Of a stretch of 53,090 bases of DNA, positions 27,067 through 35,677 are shown one piece after another. Under the pieces are notes generated by a model. It was not told the origin of the DNA. It was given only the letters and a program-made list of their open reading frames with translations, and did not search any database. The translations under genes and the position numbers were made by a program. This stretch comes from Moorena sp. SIO3I8 (GTDB taxonomy: Bacteria; Cyanobacteriota; Cyanobacteriia; Cyanobacteriales; Coleofasciculaceae), in assembly GCF_010692325.1 (NCBI RefSeq), contig NZ_JAAHHW010000042.1, positions 1-53,090 of the forward strand. Direction: 5' to 3'. The stretch's first letter is position 1, and each line of letters begins with the position of its first letter.

Positions 27067-27641
27067 GAATGGCCAAGGGTTTTTCTGTTGACTTTCAATT
27101 CTCATTCATCTATCAATATTAAATTCTTCCGTTCCCGTAGCGTGGCCATAGGCCAAACAGGTTTATTTTAAGCTGACGGCTGACAGCTGACGATATACTT
27201 TTCTTATTCCAAGAGGATTTTGATTAATTAATTCTTATCCAGAGTGTTGTATATTTGTGATGTTTATAGCAAAGACAGCAATTTGTCAAGCCCTCTTACC
27301 AAAACTTCACGGTCTTGCTCCCATCACCTGTGGGCTTGATATCCTCAATGGATTGTCTTTTTTGCGTAGCCTTGAAGGCCCTAGCCCTTCGGGCTAATCC
27401 CTCTCAAGTTCCTACACATAACTCATCAATTGTAAAGCAATTTTTAAATTACTGAAAATGGTGTCCTATTTGGCACTTATTTCGGCTTTACCCCTAACTG
27501 TTCAATATTAATTAAAAAAGGAAAAATTAAATCTCCGGATCTGGTTAAATTTGACGGTATAATTAAATCGTTAACTTTTTATTTAACTTTTTTAAAAATG
27601 GCTCTCCTAGTTGATATGCTGCTTGTGATGCCTATGCTCAA

Positions 27642-27779
27642 CCTATGGGCATTGAATCAATGTTTCGTGATTTTAAGAGTGGTGGTTATAACTTAGAGGC
27701 TACTAGAGTTAGCAATAAACGCTTAATTTATCTAATTTTATTGTTTTTTTTATACACAATAGCAAAGTTTTACGGATAA
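27642..27779 (+). pseudogene. IS4-like transposase remnant (C-terminal fragment)
   Basis: A 45-codon frame reads PMGIESMFRDFKSGGYNLEA followed by TRVSNKRLIYLILL. It matches the catalytic Glu region (E-x-x-F-R-D-x-K-...-G-Y-x-L-E) of IS4-family DDE transposases. Nothing of the N-terminal part is recognisable upstream. The frame ends at TAA 27777-27779, inside a palindrome. Confidence 0.65.
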
Positions 27780-27819
27780 ATAACCTAAAAAATGGGTAAT
27801 TTTTTAGGTTATTTATCCG
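27773..27819. repeat. 21-bp perfect inverted repeat, 5-nt loop
   Basis: The arms 27773-27793 and 27799-27819 are exact complements (CGGATAAATAACCTAAAAAAT and its reverse). It overlaps the stop codon of the transposase remnant, so it may be an IS terminal structure or a secondary palindromic insertion. Confidence 0.85.
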
Positions 27820-28379
27820 GTCTAAACTACAAGCTTAAACCCAATTATACAGCAGTTTTACTATTGAATGGCATGGTAAAAAATGGTTCAAATCGATGTA
27901 TTGTGTGGCAGAACTAATTCGATAATTACTTCGTTTTTATCGCCACAGCCCGATAATCTCAGAGGAATGAGGGCTGAAAACATGATACAGTCTGCCTTCT
28001 AGGACGACTTGTCGCCCCCGCAGCTATTTTACCCACACCCCACACCCGGTCAACCTACACCCTGTCTGCTTTTTAGCCTTGTTGTCACCTCCTCAGAATC
28101 TTCATCCCAAATTCATATAATTACGATTTATGATAATTTATTCGCAAACCAGTCTGAAGTAAAAAATGAAACTAGTATAAATTAAGTAGGTATATACATA
28201 TTAGTAGGGCGAAAGCACATAATGTATAACCCATATCCAGCACCCTAACTCTCACAATTGCTTATTTCGGTTTTTGATTCACAGTCAAAGTATTTTATAC
28301 AAATTAGATTAACTTTGGCTGGGATTCGACAGGAGTGCTGTATAAAAACATCCCCAAATAATTTCAAATAAATTATTTC

Positions 28380-29090
28380 ATGGCGACCAAACCTCAATCT
28401 AGCGAAATTCATTCTGGTATTGGATTTAGGATAAAAAAAAATATTACCAGATGCGATCGTAAATTATTGCAAAAATTATCTCAATTTGAGACTCCTGATA
28501 TTTCCGATATGATGAATCGTTTGTACACAATTAATCAAAATATCAAGAATTTAATTAACGATCAAAAAATTATAGGAACAGCTTGTACAGTAAAAGTATT
28601 CCCTGGCGATAATTTAATGGTTCACAAAGCTCTAGACATCGCTCAACCCGGGGACATCATTGTAGTTGATGGGGCTGGTAGTACAACCAACGGCATTATT
28701 GGTGACTTAATTGCAACCAAGGCTAAACATAGAGGAATTGCAGGGTTTGTGATTGATGGTATGATTCGAGATCTACCTGGTATTAAGGAAGTAGGAATGC
28801 CTGTATATGCAACGGGTGTGACTCCTATTGGTCCATTACACCGAGGACCAGGAGAAATTAATTTTTCCATTAACTGTGGCGGAATTGTCGTTAATCCCGG
28901 CGATATTATTTGTGGAGATTTAAATGGTTTAGTGGTCATTCGCCAAGAATTGGCCGAGGAATTATTAGAAAAATTACTTAGTAAAAAAGTAAGCCTTAAA
29001 AATTATATTGAAAATGTCAAAAAAGGGGAATTTAGCAATGATTGGGTTGACCAGATATTAAGCAAAAATAAATGTTGGATATCTGATTAA
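28380..29090 (+). CDS. RraA-family protein (HMG/oxaloacetate aldolase-decarboxylase superfamily)
   Basis: This 236-residue protein has the RraA fold hallmarks. These are DISDMMNRLY near residue 39, GTACTVKVFPGDNLMVHKAL, the metal/substrate loop GDLIATKAKHRGIAGFVIDG and the essential Arg-Asp in GMIRDLPGI. Enzymes of this superfamily catalyse retro-aldol cleavage of 4-hydroxy-4-methyl-2-oxoglutarate or decarboxylation of oxaloacetate with a divalent metal. Others are RNase E regulators without activity; the intact GDxxA...R-D set here favours an enzyme. It is the first gene of a co-directional set with the Ldh-type gene (307 bp later) and the A-T-TE synthetase. The set suggests a role in making or trimming a 2-keto acid. 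Specific activity cannot be assigned. Confidence 0.85.
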   Translation: MATKPQSSEIHSGIGFRIKKNITRCDRKLLQKLSQFETPDISDMMNRLYTINQNIKNLINDQKIIGTACTVKVFPGDNLMVHKALDIAQPGDIIVVDGAGSTTNGIIGDLIATKAKHRGIAGFVIDGMIRDLPGIKEVGMPVYATGVTPIGPLHRGPGEINFSINCGGIVVNPGDIICGDLNGLVVIRQELAEELLEKLLSKKVSLKNYIENVKKGEFSNDWVDQILSKNKCWISD

Positions 29091-29146
29091 TAAGCACCTA
29101 CACAGAATTAATTTGGAGCATGTCAAATTTGTAATTAGGTACATAT

Positions 29147-29222
29147 ATCCCCCCTAACTCCCCTTAAAAAAGGGGGGAATTAGATTGAAAAGTCCCCCTT
29201 ATTAAGGGGGATTTAGGGGGAT
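29147..29222. repeat. CCCCCTAACTCCCCTT...GGGGG palindromic repeat
   Basis: Two facing copies of the C/G-rich palindrome (CCCCCCTAACTCCCCTTAAA and ...TTAAGGGGGATTTAGGGGG) are separated by a short spacer. They occupy the gap between the RraA-like and Ldh-type genes. The family is dispersed in this window and may act as a hairpin in a polycistronic mRNA. Confidence 0.8.
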
Positions 29223-29396
29223 CTGAATCAGGGATTAACAAAACTGACATGCACCCAATTAATTTCCTACTGCCAATCTCTGTAACCCTTACCATGCAAG
29301 GCTTTAAATTTTGTAAAATGTGTAATTAATTTTGTGTACCTGCTTATTTTAATTAAATTATTTATGTTAAAAAAATGAACTAAAATCGCGTTAAAA

Positions 29397-30449
29397 ATGG
29401 ATTCATTTATTAGAGTTGATCCGGAAAAACTACAGGAATTTATTAATGATATTTTATGTGCTGAGGGTATCGACGCGCATGAAGCCCTGATAATTGCTAA
29501 AATCTTTGTCTGGTTCGATCTAATTGGTAGAACTACTCAAGGTGTGGCTCGCTTGCCAGCCTATTTAGAACGATTCAGAAAGCATCTGATTAAATCACCC
29601 TGTGTTCCCAAATTTATTCAAAAATCGGCAACTATTAATTTAGTGGATGGTCACGATGGTTTTGGTCATTATCTAGGCCATGTATCCATGTTAAAAGCAA
29701 TAGAGATAGCCAATAAATATGGAGTTGGCATGGTGCTAGTTAGCCATAGCAACCATTTTGGAGCCGGTGCTTATTACGTTCAGTTAGCAGCACAAAATTC
29801 ACAGCTTGGTTTAGCATTTAGTAACTCTTTTCCTCATGTTGCTCCTTATGGTGGAGTTACAGCAGTTTTAGGAACTAATCCTTTTGCTTTTGCTGCACCT
29901 GTGAGAAATAAAAACTCCATAATTGTAGATTTTTCAACTGGTGCAACGGCAGGTTCGGTATTGAGAAAAACTGTAGAAAATAATCAAAAAATTACTGAAG
30001 GAATTTTGATTGATGAAAACAGTAATGCGATAGTTGATCCTCGAAAAGCTGCACAGGGAGTTATCTTACCCTTTGGTGGTGCTAAAGGATTTTGTTTAGG
30101 TTTAATGGTGGAAATTATTAGTGGTGTGATTAGCGGATCAGGGATTTCCCATGAAATAGCATCTATGTATAAAAACTTCGACAGAAGTGCTAATGTGGGA
30201 CATTTTTTTATGGCAATTGATATTTCTAAAATCATGCCTATGGTTGATTATTATCAACGGCTAGAGACCTTAATTTCATTCATTCAAACTGCCAAAACAA
30301 GCAATGATTTTGAGGAAATCATTCTTCCTGGTGAAACCAGATGGCGTAATTATGCAGAACAATTAGATCGAGGAATTTCTCTGGAAATAAAAACCGTTAA
30401 AATTTTAAAAGAATTAGCAAAACACTTAAACATCAAAAATTATTTTTAG
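29397..30449 (+). CDS. Ldh-family NAD(P)-dependent 2-hydroxyacid/2-keto acid oxidoreductase
   Basis: This 350-residue protein belongs to the malate/L-sulfolactate/ureidoglycolate dehydrogenase (Ldh_2) superfamily, not the Rossmann lactate dehydrogenases. Signature stretches are DLIGRTTQGVARLPAYLERF (substrate part), VDGHDGFGHYLGH, the nucleotide region VLVSHSNHFGAGAYYVQLA, SNSFPHVAPYGG and GTNPFAFAAPV. The C-terminal GGAKGFCLGLMVEIISGVIS is also typical. It interconverts a 2-hydroxy acid and its keto acid. It ends 19 bp before the A-T-TE synthetase, which strongly suggests one operon and a role in supplying or consuming the synthetase's acid. The substrate cannot be read from sequence. Confidence 0.88.
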   Translation: MDSFIRVDPEKLQEFINDILCAEGIDAHEALIIAKIFVWFDLIGRTTQGVARLPAYLERFRKHLIKSPCVPKFIQKSATINLVDGHDGFGHYLGHVSMLKAIEIANKYGVGMVLVSHSNHFGAGAYYVQLAAQNSQLGLAFSNSFPHVAPYGGVTAVLGTNPFAFAAPVRNKNSIIVDFSTGATAGSVLRKTVENNQKITEGILIDENSNAIVDPRKAAQGVILPFGGAKGFCLGLMVEIISGVISGSGISHEIASMYKNFDRSANVGHFFMAIDISKIMPMVDYYQRLETLISFIQTAKTSNDFEEIILPGETRWRNYAEQLDRGISLEIKTVKILKELAKHLNIKNYF

Positions 30450-30468
30450 TTATTTTTTATAAACAATA

Positions 30469-33171
30469 ATGTTCAAAAAAAAAACATTTAAAGAGTTTAA
30501 AAAAGAAGACATTGAACAGTCCGTTCCAGACCGCTTTAGACAACAAGTCAAGCTATATTCCCACCGACTAGCAATTAAATATAAAAAGCAACAGCTAACC
30601 TACGAGCAACTAAATAAAATTTCCAATCGCATCGCGGCGGCCATTATCTCCAAATGTGGTCAAAAAGAAGGGGCAATCGCCCTTTTGTTTGAACCCGGTA
30701 TCATGGCAATCACCGCAATTTTGGGTTCTTTAAAAGCCGGTAAAATTTGGGTTCTTTTGGATGCTTCGCTTCCGGAAATCAGACTCAACTATATACTAGA
30801 GGATTCCCAGACAATTATGATTGTTAGTAACAATCATAATTCTTTACTCGCTGAAAAACTTGCTCAAAATTCTTGTCAATTACTTAATCTCGATTCTGCA
30901 ACTTCAGGCTACTCTGATCAAGATTGTGACTATAGTGTCTCCCCAGATTCTCTTGCTTATATTCTTTATACATCAGGCTCTACAGGAAAACCCAAAGCTG
31001 TTGTCCAGAATCATCGCAACATACTCCATGCCATTAGATTGCATACCAATTCTCTTCACCTTTGCTCAGGCGATCGCTTATCTCAGCTATCCACATATGC
31101 TCACCTATCTGGATTAACAGCTATTTTTAGAGCTTTACTTAATGGTGGAGCAGTTTTTCCCTTCAATATCAAACAGGAAGGGGTTGAGCAATTAGCAGAC
31201 TACTTAATTGAAGAGGAAATAACGGTTTATCATTCTGTACCTACAGTATTTCGGCATTTTATCAATACTCTGACAGGTAAAAAAGAATTTCCTAATCTAC
31301 GGTTGATTCACTTGGGAGGAGAAAGTGTCTCCATTCGAGACGTAGAACTGTACAAACAACACTTTTCTCCAAATTGTATCCTTCTCAATAATCTCGGTTC
31401 TACAGAAGTAGGTACTTACGGACATTATTTTATTAATCAAAAAACCCAGCTTACTGGTAACATTGTCCCTGTCGTTTGTAACTTAGAAGATAAAGAAGTT
31501 CTATTGCTCGATGAGGAAGGAAAAAAAGTTAGGGAAAACTGTATAGGGGAAATCGCAGTTAAAAGTCCTTATCTTGCTCTGGGTTATTGGCGTAAACCCC
31601 ATCTTACCAAAGAAAAATTTAGATCAGAAATAGAAGGTAATTCAAGGATTTATTTAACCGGGGATTTAGGTCGTTTATTACCTGATGGAAGCCTTGAATA
31701 TCTCGGACGTAAGGACTTGCAGGTAAAAATTAGAGGTCAAAGAATTGAAATTGCCGAGATTGAGTTAAAAATCCTCGAACATCGATCTATAAAAGAAACT
31801 GCCGTTATTACAGCAGACGATCGCTTTGGGGACAAACAATTAGTGGCTTATGTAGTTGTATCACCGGATAAAAATGAGCCTCCTAGTTCTTTAAAATTGC
31901 AAAATTTTCTTATTGATAAACTGCCCCAATATATGATTCCATCAACCTTTATTTTATGGGAATCGCTACCCCATAACTCTAGTGGTAAAATTGATAGAAA
32001 AGCATTACCTGAACCAGATTTTAAAGCAAATATACAAGAGCAATTTATTGCACCTCGGAATGAAACAGAAATTAAATTAACCCAAATTTGGCAAGAAGTT
32101 TTAGGAATTAAGAAAGTAGGAATCAATCATAACTTCTTTGAGTTGGGTGGTCACTCCTTGCTGGCAGTGCGCTTAGTTGCAGAAATAGAAAAAGTTACTC
32201 AGACAAAATTGCCGTTGGCCGCCCTATTTCAATTTACAACCATTGAGGAAATTGCCAGTCTTCTCAAAGAACCAGAAGTAGCAGATAACCCTAACCCTAA
32301 TCTATCTCCAGAGTTGTTACCACTGGATACAGATGACCTTCGCGCCTTGTTAACTATTGTAGCTGGTCGAGAAGGAGCACGACCCAGACCGGATTCTCTA
32401 ATGGTTACTATCCGTCCCACAGGGGTGAAGCCACCGCTGTTTTATTGCGCTAATGGTGTCGGGGAAATATCTACTCTTGCCCGCTATTTAGGTGAGGAGC
32501 AACCAGTTTATTTCCTAGAATCTGGTTCCGTGGTTATCGGTAAAAAAGGCCAACCGACACAGAATAATATTAAAGCGATCGCCGCTAGTCACGTTCGCGA
32601 TATCCTGGAGGTATATCCCACTGGACCAATACTGTTAACAGGATATTCTTTTGGGAAAAATGTAGCTTATGAAGTTGCCAAGCAACTACAAGAGCGCGGA
32701 AAGAAAGTGGCTTTTCTAGCTATATTAGATACTTGGGGTTCGGGACAGATGTATCGCTACTATCTGCAAAGAATAGAGCCGGCTCTGGTGGCAATGAAAA
32801 AGGAATTATTACGTGGTTCGTTAGTGTCTTGTGCTCAACAGTTAGGCTCGTTGCTCTGGGAAGTAAAAGACAATTTAACAGTACAAAAGTCTATGTCTGC
32901 TGTGGGAGCGAATCAAGGAGAGTATCTGATCCAAGGCTACTCGGGTAAAATTACACTCTTCCTGACTCGGGTTGCTCATGATCACCGTTACAACATTAAA
33001 ATTCGGCGTTGGCTGTTTCCGTTAATGGGTTGGGAGGAACACGTTGTCGATCTAATCAGAGTTCCTGGGAAGCATCATACTATGATAATGGAACCTCATG
33101 GGCGGGTGTTAGCAGAGAAATTAAAAATGTGCATTGATCAGGCTTTGGCTGCTGAAGCTGATCGTGAGTAA
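30469..33171 (+). CDS. NRPS-like synthetase, domains A-T-TE
   Basis: This 900-residue single-module protein has an adenylation domain (about 15-510) with A1 LTYEQLN, A3 YTSGSTGKPKAVVQNHR, A7 YLTGDLGRLLPDG, A8 GRKDLQVKIRGQRIEIAEIE and A10 NSSGKIDRKALP. A carrier domain follows (FFELGGHSLLA, phosphopantetheine Ser near 563). The thioesterase (about 640-895) has the nucleophile in GYSFG near 725 and His in GKHHTM. No condensation domain is present. In the A4 region (STYAHLSGLTAIFRALLNGG) the usual Asp that binds an alpha-amino group is not evident. A-T-TE enzymes of the atromentin/ralfuranone type activate 2-keto acids and couple them through the TE. That, plus the neighbouring Ldh and RraA genes, makes a 2-keto or 2-hydroxy acid substrate plausible. 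The A domain closely resembles the first A domain of the NRPS at 49 kb. Confidence 0.9.
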   Translation: MFKKKTFKEFKKEDIEQSVPDRFRQQVKLYSHRLAIKYKKQQLTYEQLNKISNRIAAAIISKCGQKEGAIALLFEPGIMAITAILGSLKAGKIWVLLDASLPEIRLNYILEDSQTIMIVSNNHNSLLAEKLAQNSCQLLNLDSATSGYSDQDCDYSVSPDSLAYILYTSGSTGKPKAVVQNHRNILHAIRLHTNSLHLCSGDRLSQLSTYAHLSGLTAIFRALLNGGAVFPFNIKQEGVEQLADYLIEEEITVYHSVPTVFRHFINTLTGKKEFPNLRLIHLGGESVSIRDVELYKQHFSPNCILLNNLGSTEVGTYGHYFINQKTQLTGNIVPVVCNLEDKEVLLLDEEGKKVRENCIGEIAVKSPYLALGYWRKPHLTKEKFRSEIEGNSRIYLTGDLGRLLPDGSLEYLGRKDLQVKIRGQRIEIAEIELKILEHRSIKETAVITADDRFGDKQLVAYVVVSPDKNEPPSSLKLQNFLIDKLPQYMIPSTFILWESLPHNSSGKIDRKALPEPDFKANIQEQFIAPRNETEIKLTQIWQEVLGIKKVGINHNFFELGGHSLLAVRLVAEIEKVTQTKLPLAALFQFTTIEEIASLLKEPEVADNPNPNLSPELLPLDTDDLRALLTIVAGREGARPRPDSLMVTIRPTGVKPPLFYCANGVGEISTLARYLGEEQPVYFLESGSVVIGKKGQPTQNNIKAIAASHVRDILEVYPTGPILLTGYSFGKNVAYEVAKQLQERGKKVAFLAILDTWGSGQMYRYYLQRIEPALVAMKKELLRGSLVSCAQQLGSLLWEVKDNLTVQKSMSAVGANQGEYLIQGYSGKITLFLTRVAHDHRYNIKIRRWLFPLMGWEEHVVDLIRVPGKHHTMIMEPHGRVLAEKLKMCIDQALAAEADRE

Positions 33172-33223
33172 TCTTTAGTTGACAAGCAGCAGTTACAGTG
33201 GTAAGTCAGACCTTACAGTTCAC

Positions 33224-33607
33224 CTAAAATTTAAATCCTAATAAATTCCAAGAATTTAGGAGCCAGATAAATAGCCATGCCGCTAGCATACTCAAACAAT
33301 AATACCCTCGTCTGATCCAAGACCAGTTTTTGTCTCTCCAAGCCAGTAAACCAATAATCGATACTATAGTACTCAAGCCTGTGGTCACAATGGGTAGATA
33401 AAGTAACGCAATCATCACAGGGGGCATTCCGAAGAAAAATTCCCAGAAATCTATTGTACTAATAGCTATCCCCATTCCCATCAAAAAGCATAAATTTAAA
33501 ACACTAATCAGACCAATGATCAACTCCACTAGACGAGTATGTCGTGAAACTAGAGCTAAAGTTTTATTTTTGCGGCTAATTAATAGTCTAATTAGCCAAA
33601 CTAAACA
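33224..33607 (-). pseudogene. C-terminal membrane domain of the serine hydrolase, cut off by an in-frame TGA
   Basis: Reading continues in the same frame directly after the TGA at 33610-33608 of the upstream hydrolase frame. It begins CLVWLIRLLISRKNKTLALV and contains about three more hydrophobic segments, ending in SWNLLGFKF. Exporter-type or CubicO-like serine hydrolases often carry such a helical tail. A start at 33529 could express 101 residues alone. The simplest reading is one original gene of about 680 residues with a nonsense mutation. Confidence 0.75.
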
Positions 33608-35266
33608 TCACCATAGGAAGATTATCACACAAAATACCACCAGTCCAAGCTGTAAAACAAGAGTTTCGTACCAGGGTAACTTTTCATAGGTTAAATGGAC
33701 ATGACTACTCATAGACATACCAGTAATTTTACCCTGACTATCTGGCCGAAAATTTATATACATATTGCTATCAGTAGCGCGAAATAGGAGTGGCTCTACT
33801 TCCTCCCATTTACTTCTTCCTGGAAATATAGTTAATGTGTGGTCTTGATTAGTTTTAATAGTAAATAATCGTCCAGATTCAAGCAAAACAATTGCTAACT
33901 TAACCAGGTATTTTCGAGGATATCGAATAAAGCGATAGCCGCCATTAATTTGTTTATATTGCTGTTTATACTGCTGGGGAATATTAGCTTCAGGGATAGC
34001 TTCAGGGATAGCTTTAGTAATAATTTCGGTAGGTGATGCAATGGTCTCCTGTACAGGATAATAACGATCTAAAAACTGTTGAACCAAGTCGTCTCGCAAA
34101 TTCTCATTAAGACTGTTACGATTGTAAGCAATATAGAAACCTAACTTTTGTTCTGGAATTAAAAACACCAGATTAGTATACCCTGACATGCTACCGCCAT
34201 GTTCAATTATCCGTTGATTATTCACAAAGCGCTCAAAAAAACCATAAGTAGATCCTGCGGCTTGAGGAATGTTCGGAAAATTAGTATAGTGTTGGCGGTG
34301 CATCTCCTTTACTGTAGTGTCATTCAGGATACGCTGTGTACCATAACGACCTCCCTGTAAATGAGCAATCATAAAGTGAGCCATGTCTTCAGCAGTAGTA
34401 GTTAAAGCTGTAGTAGGAACACTTTTATTACAGGTAAAGGGTTGCTTTATATAATTGCCATTTTTGTACTGATATCCCACAGCTAAGTTAGCTGCCAGCT
34501 GAGACGGTAATGGTTGCTGAAAACTACTTTGACTCATATCCAGAGGCTGTAGGATAGTTTGGTCAATATATTCACTGAAAGGAATTCCAGCAACCACTTC
34601 TACTAAGTAACCTGCCAATGCTAATCCCACATCACCATAAACATATAATTCACCTGGTGGTCGCACTCGCTCTGGTAGATTTTCTCTGATAAATTTTTCT
34701 AAGGATAGCAGCTTAGACTGGCAACGAGTGGCTCCGCCAATCACCCAAGCTACATCGAATCCATCAGTATGAGTTAAGAGATGATCAACTGTAATTGGCT
34801 TAAATTGATCAGTCTTGATTTTAAATTCCTTAAGATACTGGTTAATATCTTGATTTAGCTTAAGCTTACCTTGCTCGACTAGTTGCATTACTGCTGTAGA
34901 GGTAACTAGTTTAGATACAGAGCCTACACGAAACAGAGTTTTGTTAGGAATAACCGGTATCTTATCCTCAAGGTTAGCGTAGCCGTAGCCTTTTGAGAAG
35001 ATAATTTTGTCATCTTTTACTAAGGTAAATACCGCACCAGTAAGATTATTTTCTGTAATTTGATTTACAAAAAAATTGTCACTAAATTCTTCTATATCAT
35101 GGAATTTAGTTAGTTCTAACTGGGAATCATCGGCTGTAGATACCATAGGCAAATCCCGGTTAGATACATCCTGAGCAAATACGGGCAGTACAGAAACACT
35201 AACAATCAAGATAGCTAAACTTATTGATTGAATCAGCTTTAATAATCTATCTAATGTTTTTTTCAC
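33608..35266 (-). CDS. Serine hydrolase, beta-lactamase class C/CubicO family
   Basis: This 552-residue exported protein has a signal peptide (SISLAILIVSVSVLPVFAQ). The penicillin-binding fold follows, with the nucleophile motif SVSK in LFRVGSVSKLVTSTAV (about residue 118), a Tyr motif in YVYGDVGLALAGYLVEV (about 210) and HGG in IIEHGGSMSGYTNLV (about 345). The residues after about 430 form a separate beta-rich part and then one membrane helix (ETLVLQLGLVVFCVIIFL), where a TGA ends the frame. The catalytic domain is complete, so activity is possible. The membrane tail is truncated relative to what the downstream frame encodes. Family members hydrolyse D-amino peptides or small esters; no substrate is indicated. 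The start lies next to a heptamer array. Confidence 0.88.
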   Translation of the reverse strand: MKKTLDRLLKLIQSISLAILIVSVSVLPVFAQDVSNRDLPMVSTADDSQLELTKFHDIEEFSDNFFVNQITENNLTGAVFTLVKDDKIIFSKGYGYANLEDKIPVIPNKTLFRVGSVSKLVTSTAVMQLVEQGKLKLNQDINQYLKEFKIKTDQFKPITVDHLLTHTDGFDVAWVIGGATRCQSKLLSLEKFIRENLPERVRPPGELYVYGDVGLALAGYLVEVVAGIPFSEYIDQTILQPLDMSQSSFQQPLPSQLAANLAVGYQYKNGNYIKQPFTCNKSVPTTALTTTAEDMAHFMIAHLQGGRYGTQRILNDTTVKEMHRQHYTNFPNIPQAAGSTYGFFERFVNNQRIIEHGGSMSGYTNLVFLIPEQKLGFYIAYNRNSLNENLRDDLVQQFLDRYYPVQETIASPTEIITKAIPEAIPEANIPQQYKQQYKQINGGYRFIRYPRKYLVKLAIVLLESGRLFTIKTNQDHTLTIFPGRSKWEEVEPLLFRATDSNMYINFRPDSQGKITGMSMSSHVHLTYEKLPWYETLVLQLGLVVFCVIIFLW

Positions 35267-35296
35267 TAGTTTTAGATTTGATAAATTTTTGATAAA

Positions 35297-35438
35297 AGGG
35301 AATCGGGAATCGGGAATCGGGAATCGGGAATCGGGAATCGGGAATCGGGAATCGGGAATCGGGAATCGGGAATCGGGAATCGGTAATCGGTAATCGGTAA
35401 TCGGGAATCGGGAATCGGGAATCGGGAATCGGGAATAG
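35297..35438. repeat. (GGGAATC)n heptamer array, about 20 copies
   Basis: This is one of the longest pure arrays in the window, with a short block of GGTAATC variants near 35383-35402. It lies just upstream of the serine hydrolase ATG, within about 30 bp, so its promoter must be inside or beyond it. A second array of CAACCTT/CAACATT-type heptamers fills 35530-35690 and runs into the 3' end of wzt. Confidence 0.92.
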
Positions 35439-35677
35439 TAAAGCTAAATCTGTTACCTCTTGCCTATTACCTGTCCCTTCAACAGTCAACCAACCTACCC
35501 TACGGGAACGCCAAAGGCGAACAACAGTCACCCAACATTCAACTTTCAACAGTCACCCAACCTTCAAAATTCAACTTTCAACCAACATTCAACTTTCAAG
35601 CAACATTCAACCTTCAACCTTCAACCTTCAACAGTCAACATTCAACCTTCAACCAACCTTCAACCTTCAACCAATCT

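Larger units (their letters stand above)
26624..28379. other. Gene-poor interval, 1.76 kb, A/T-rich with palindromes
   Basis: No intact gene is present. It holds clustered GC-rich palindromic repeats at 26968-27066 and 27129-27158, an IS4-like transposase remnant (27642-27779) and a 21-bp perfect inverted repeat (27773-27819). There is also a stretch at 27270-27420 with a TAGCCCTTCGGGCTA hairpin that I cannot assign. The last 300 bp should include the promoter of the RraA-like gene. Confidence 0.6.

Noticed and set aside
27270-27420. Possible structured RNA or retron (TAGCCCTTCGGGCTA hairpin)
   Set aside because: Only one short hairpin is evident, no reverse transcriptase or conserved partner region is seen, and neither strand encodes protein.
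35247-35549. Open frame encoding SRFPIPD repeats
   Set aside because: It is only the translation of the GGGAATC heptamer array. A 7-bp period always gives a 7-residue peptide period, and it has no independent gene signals.
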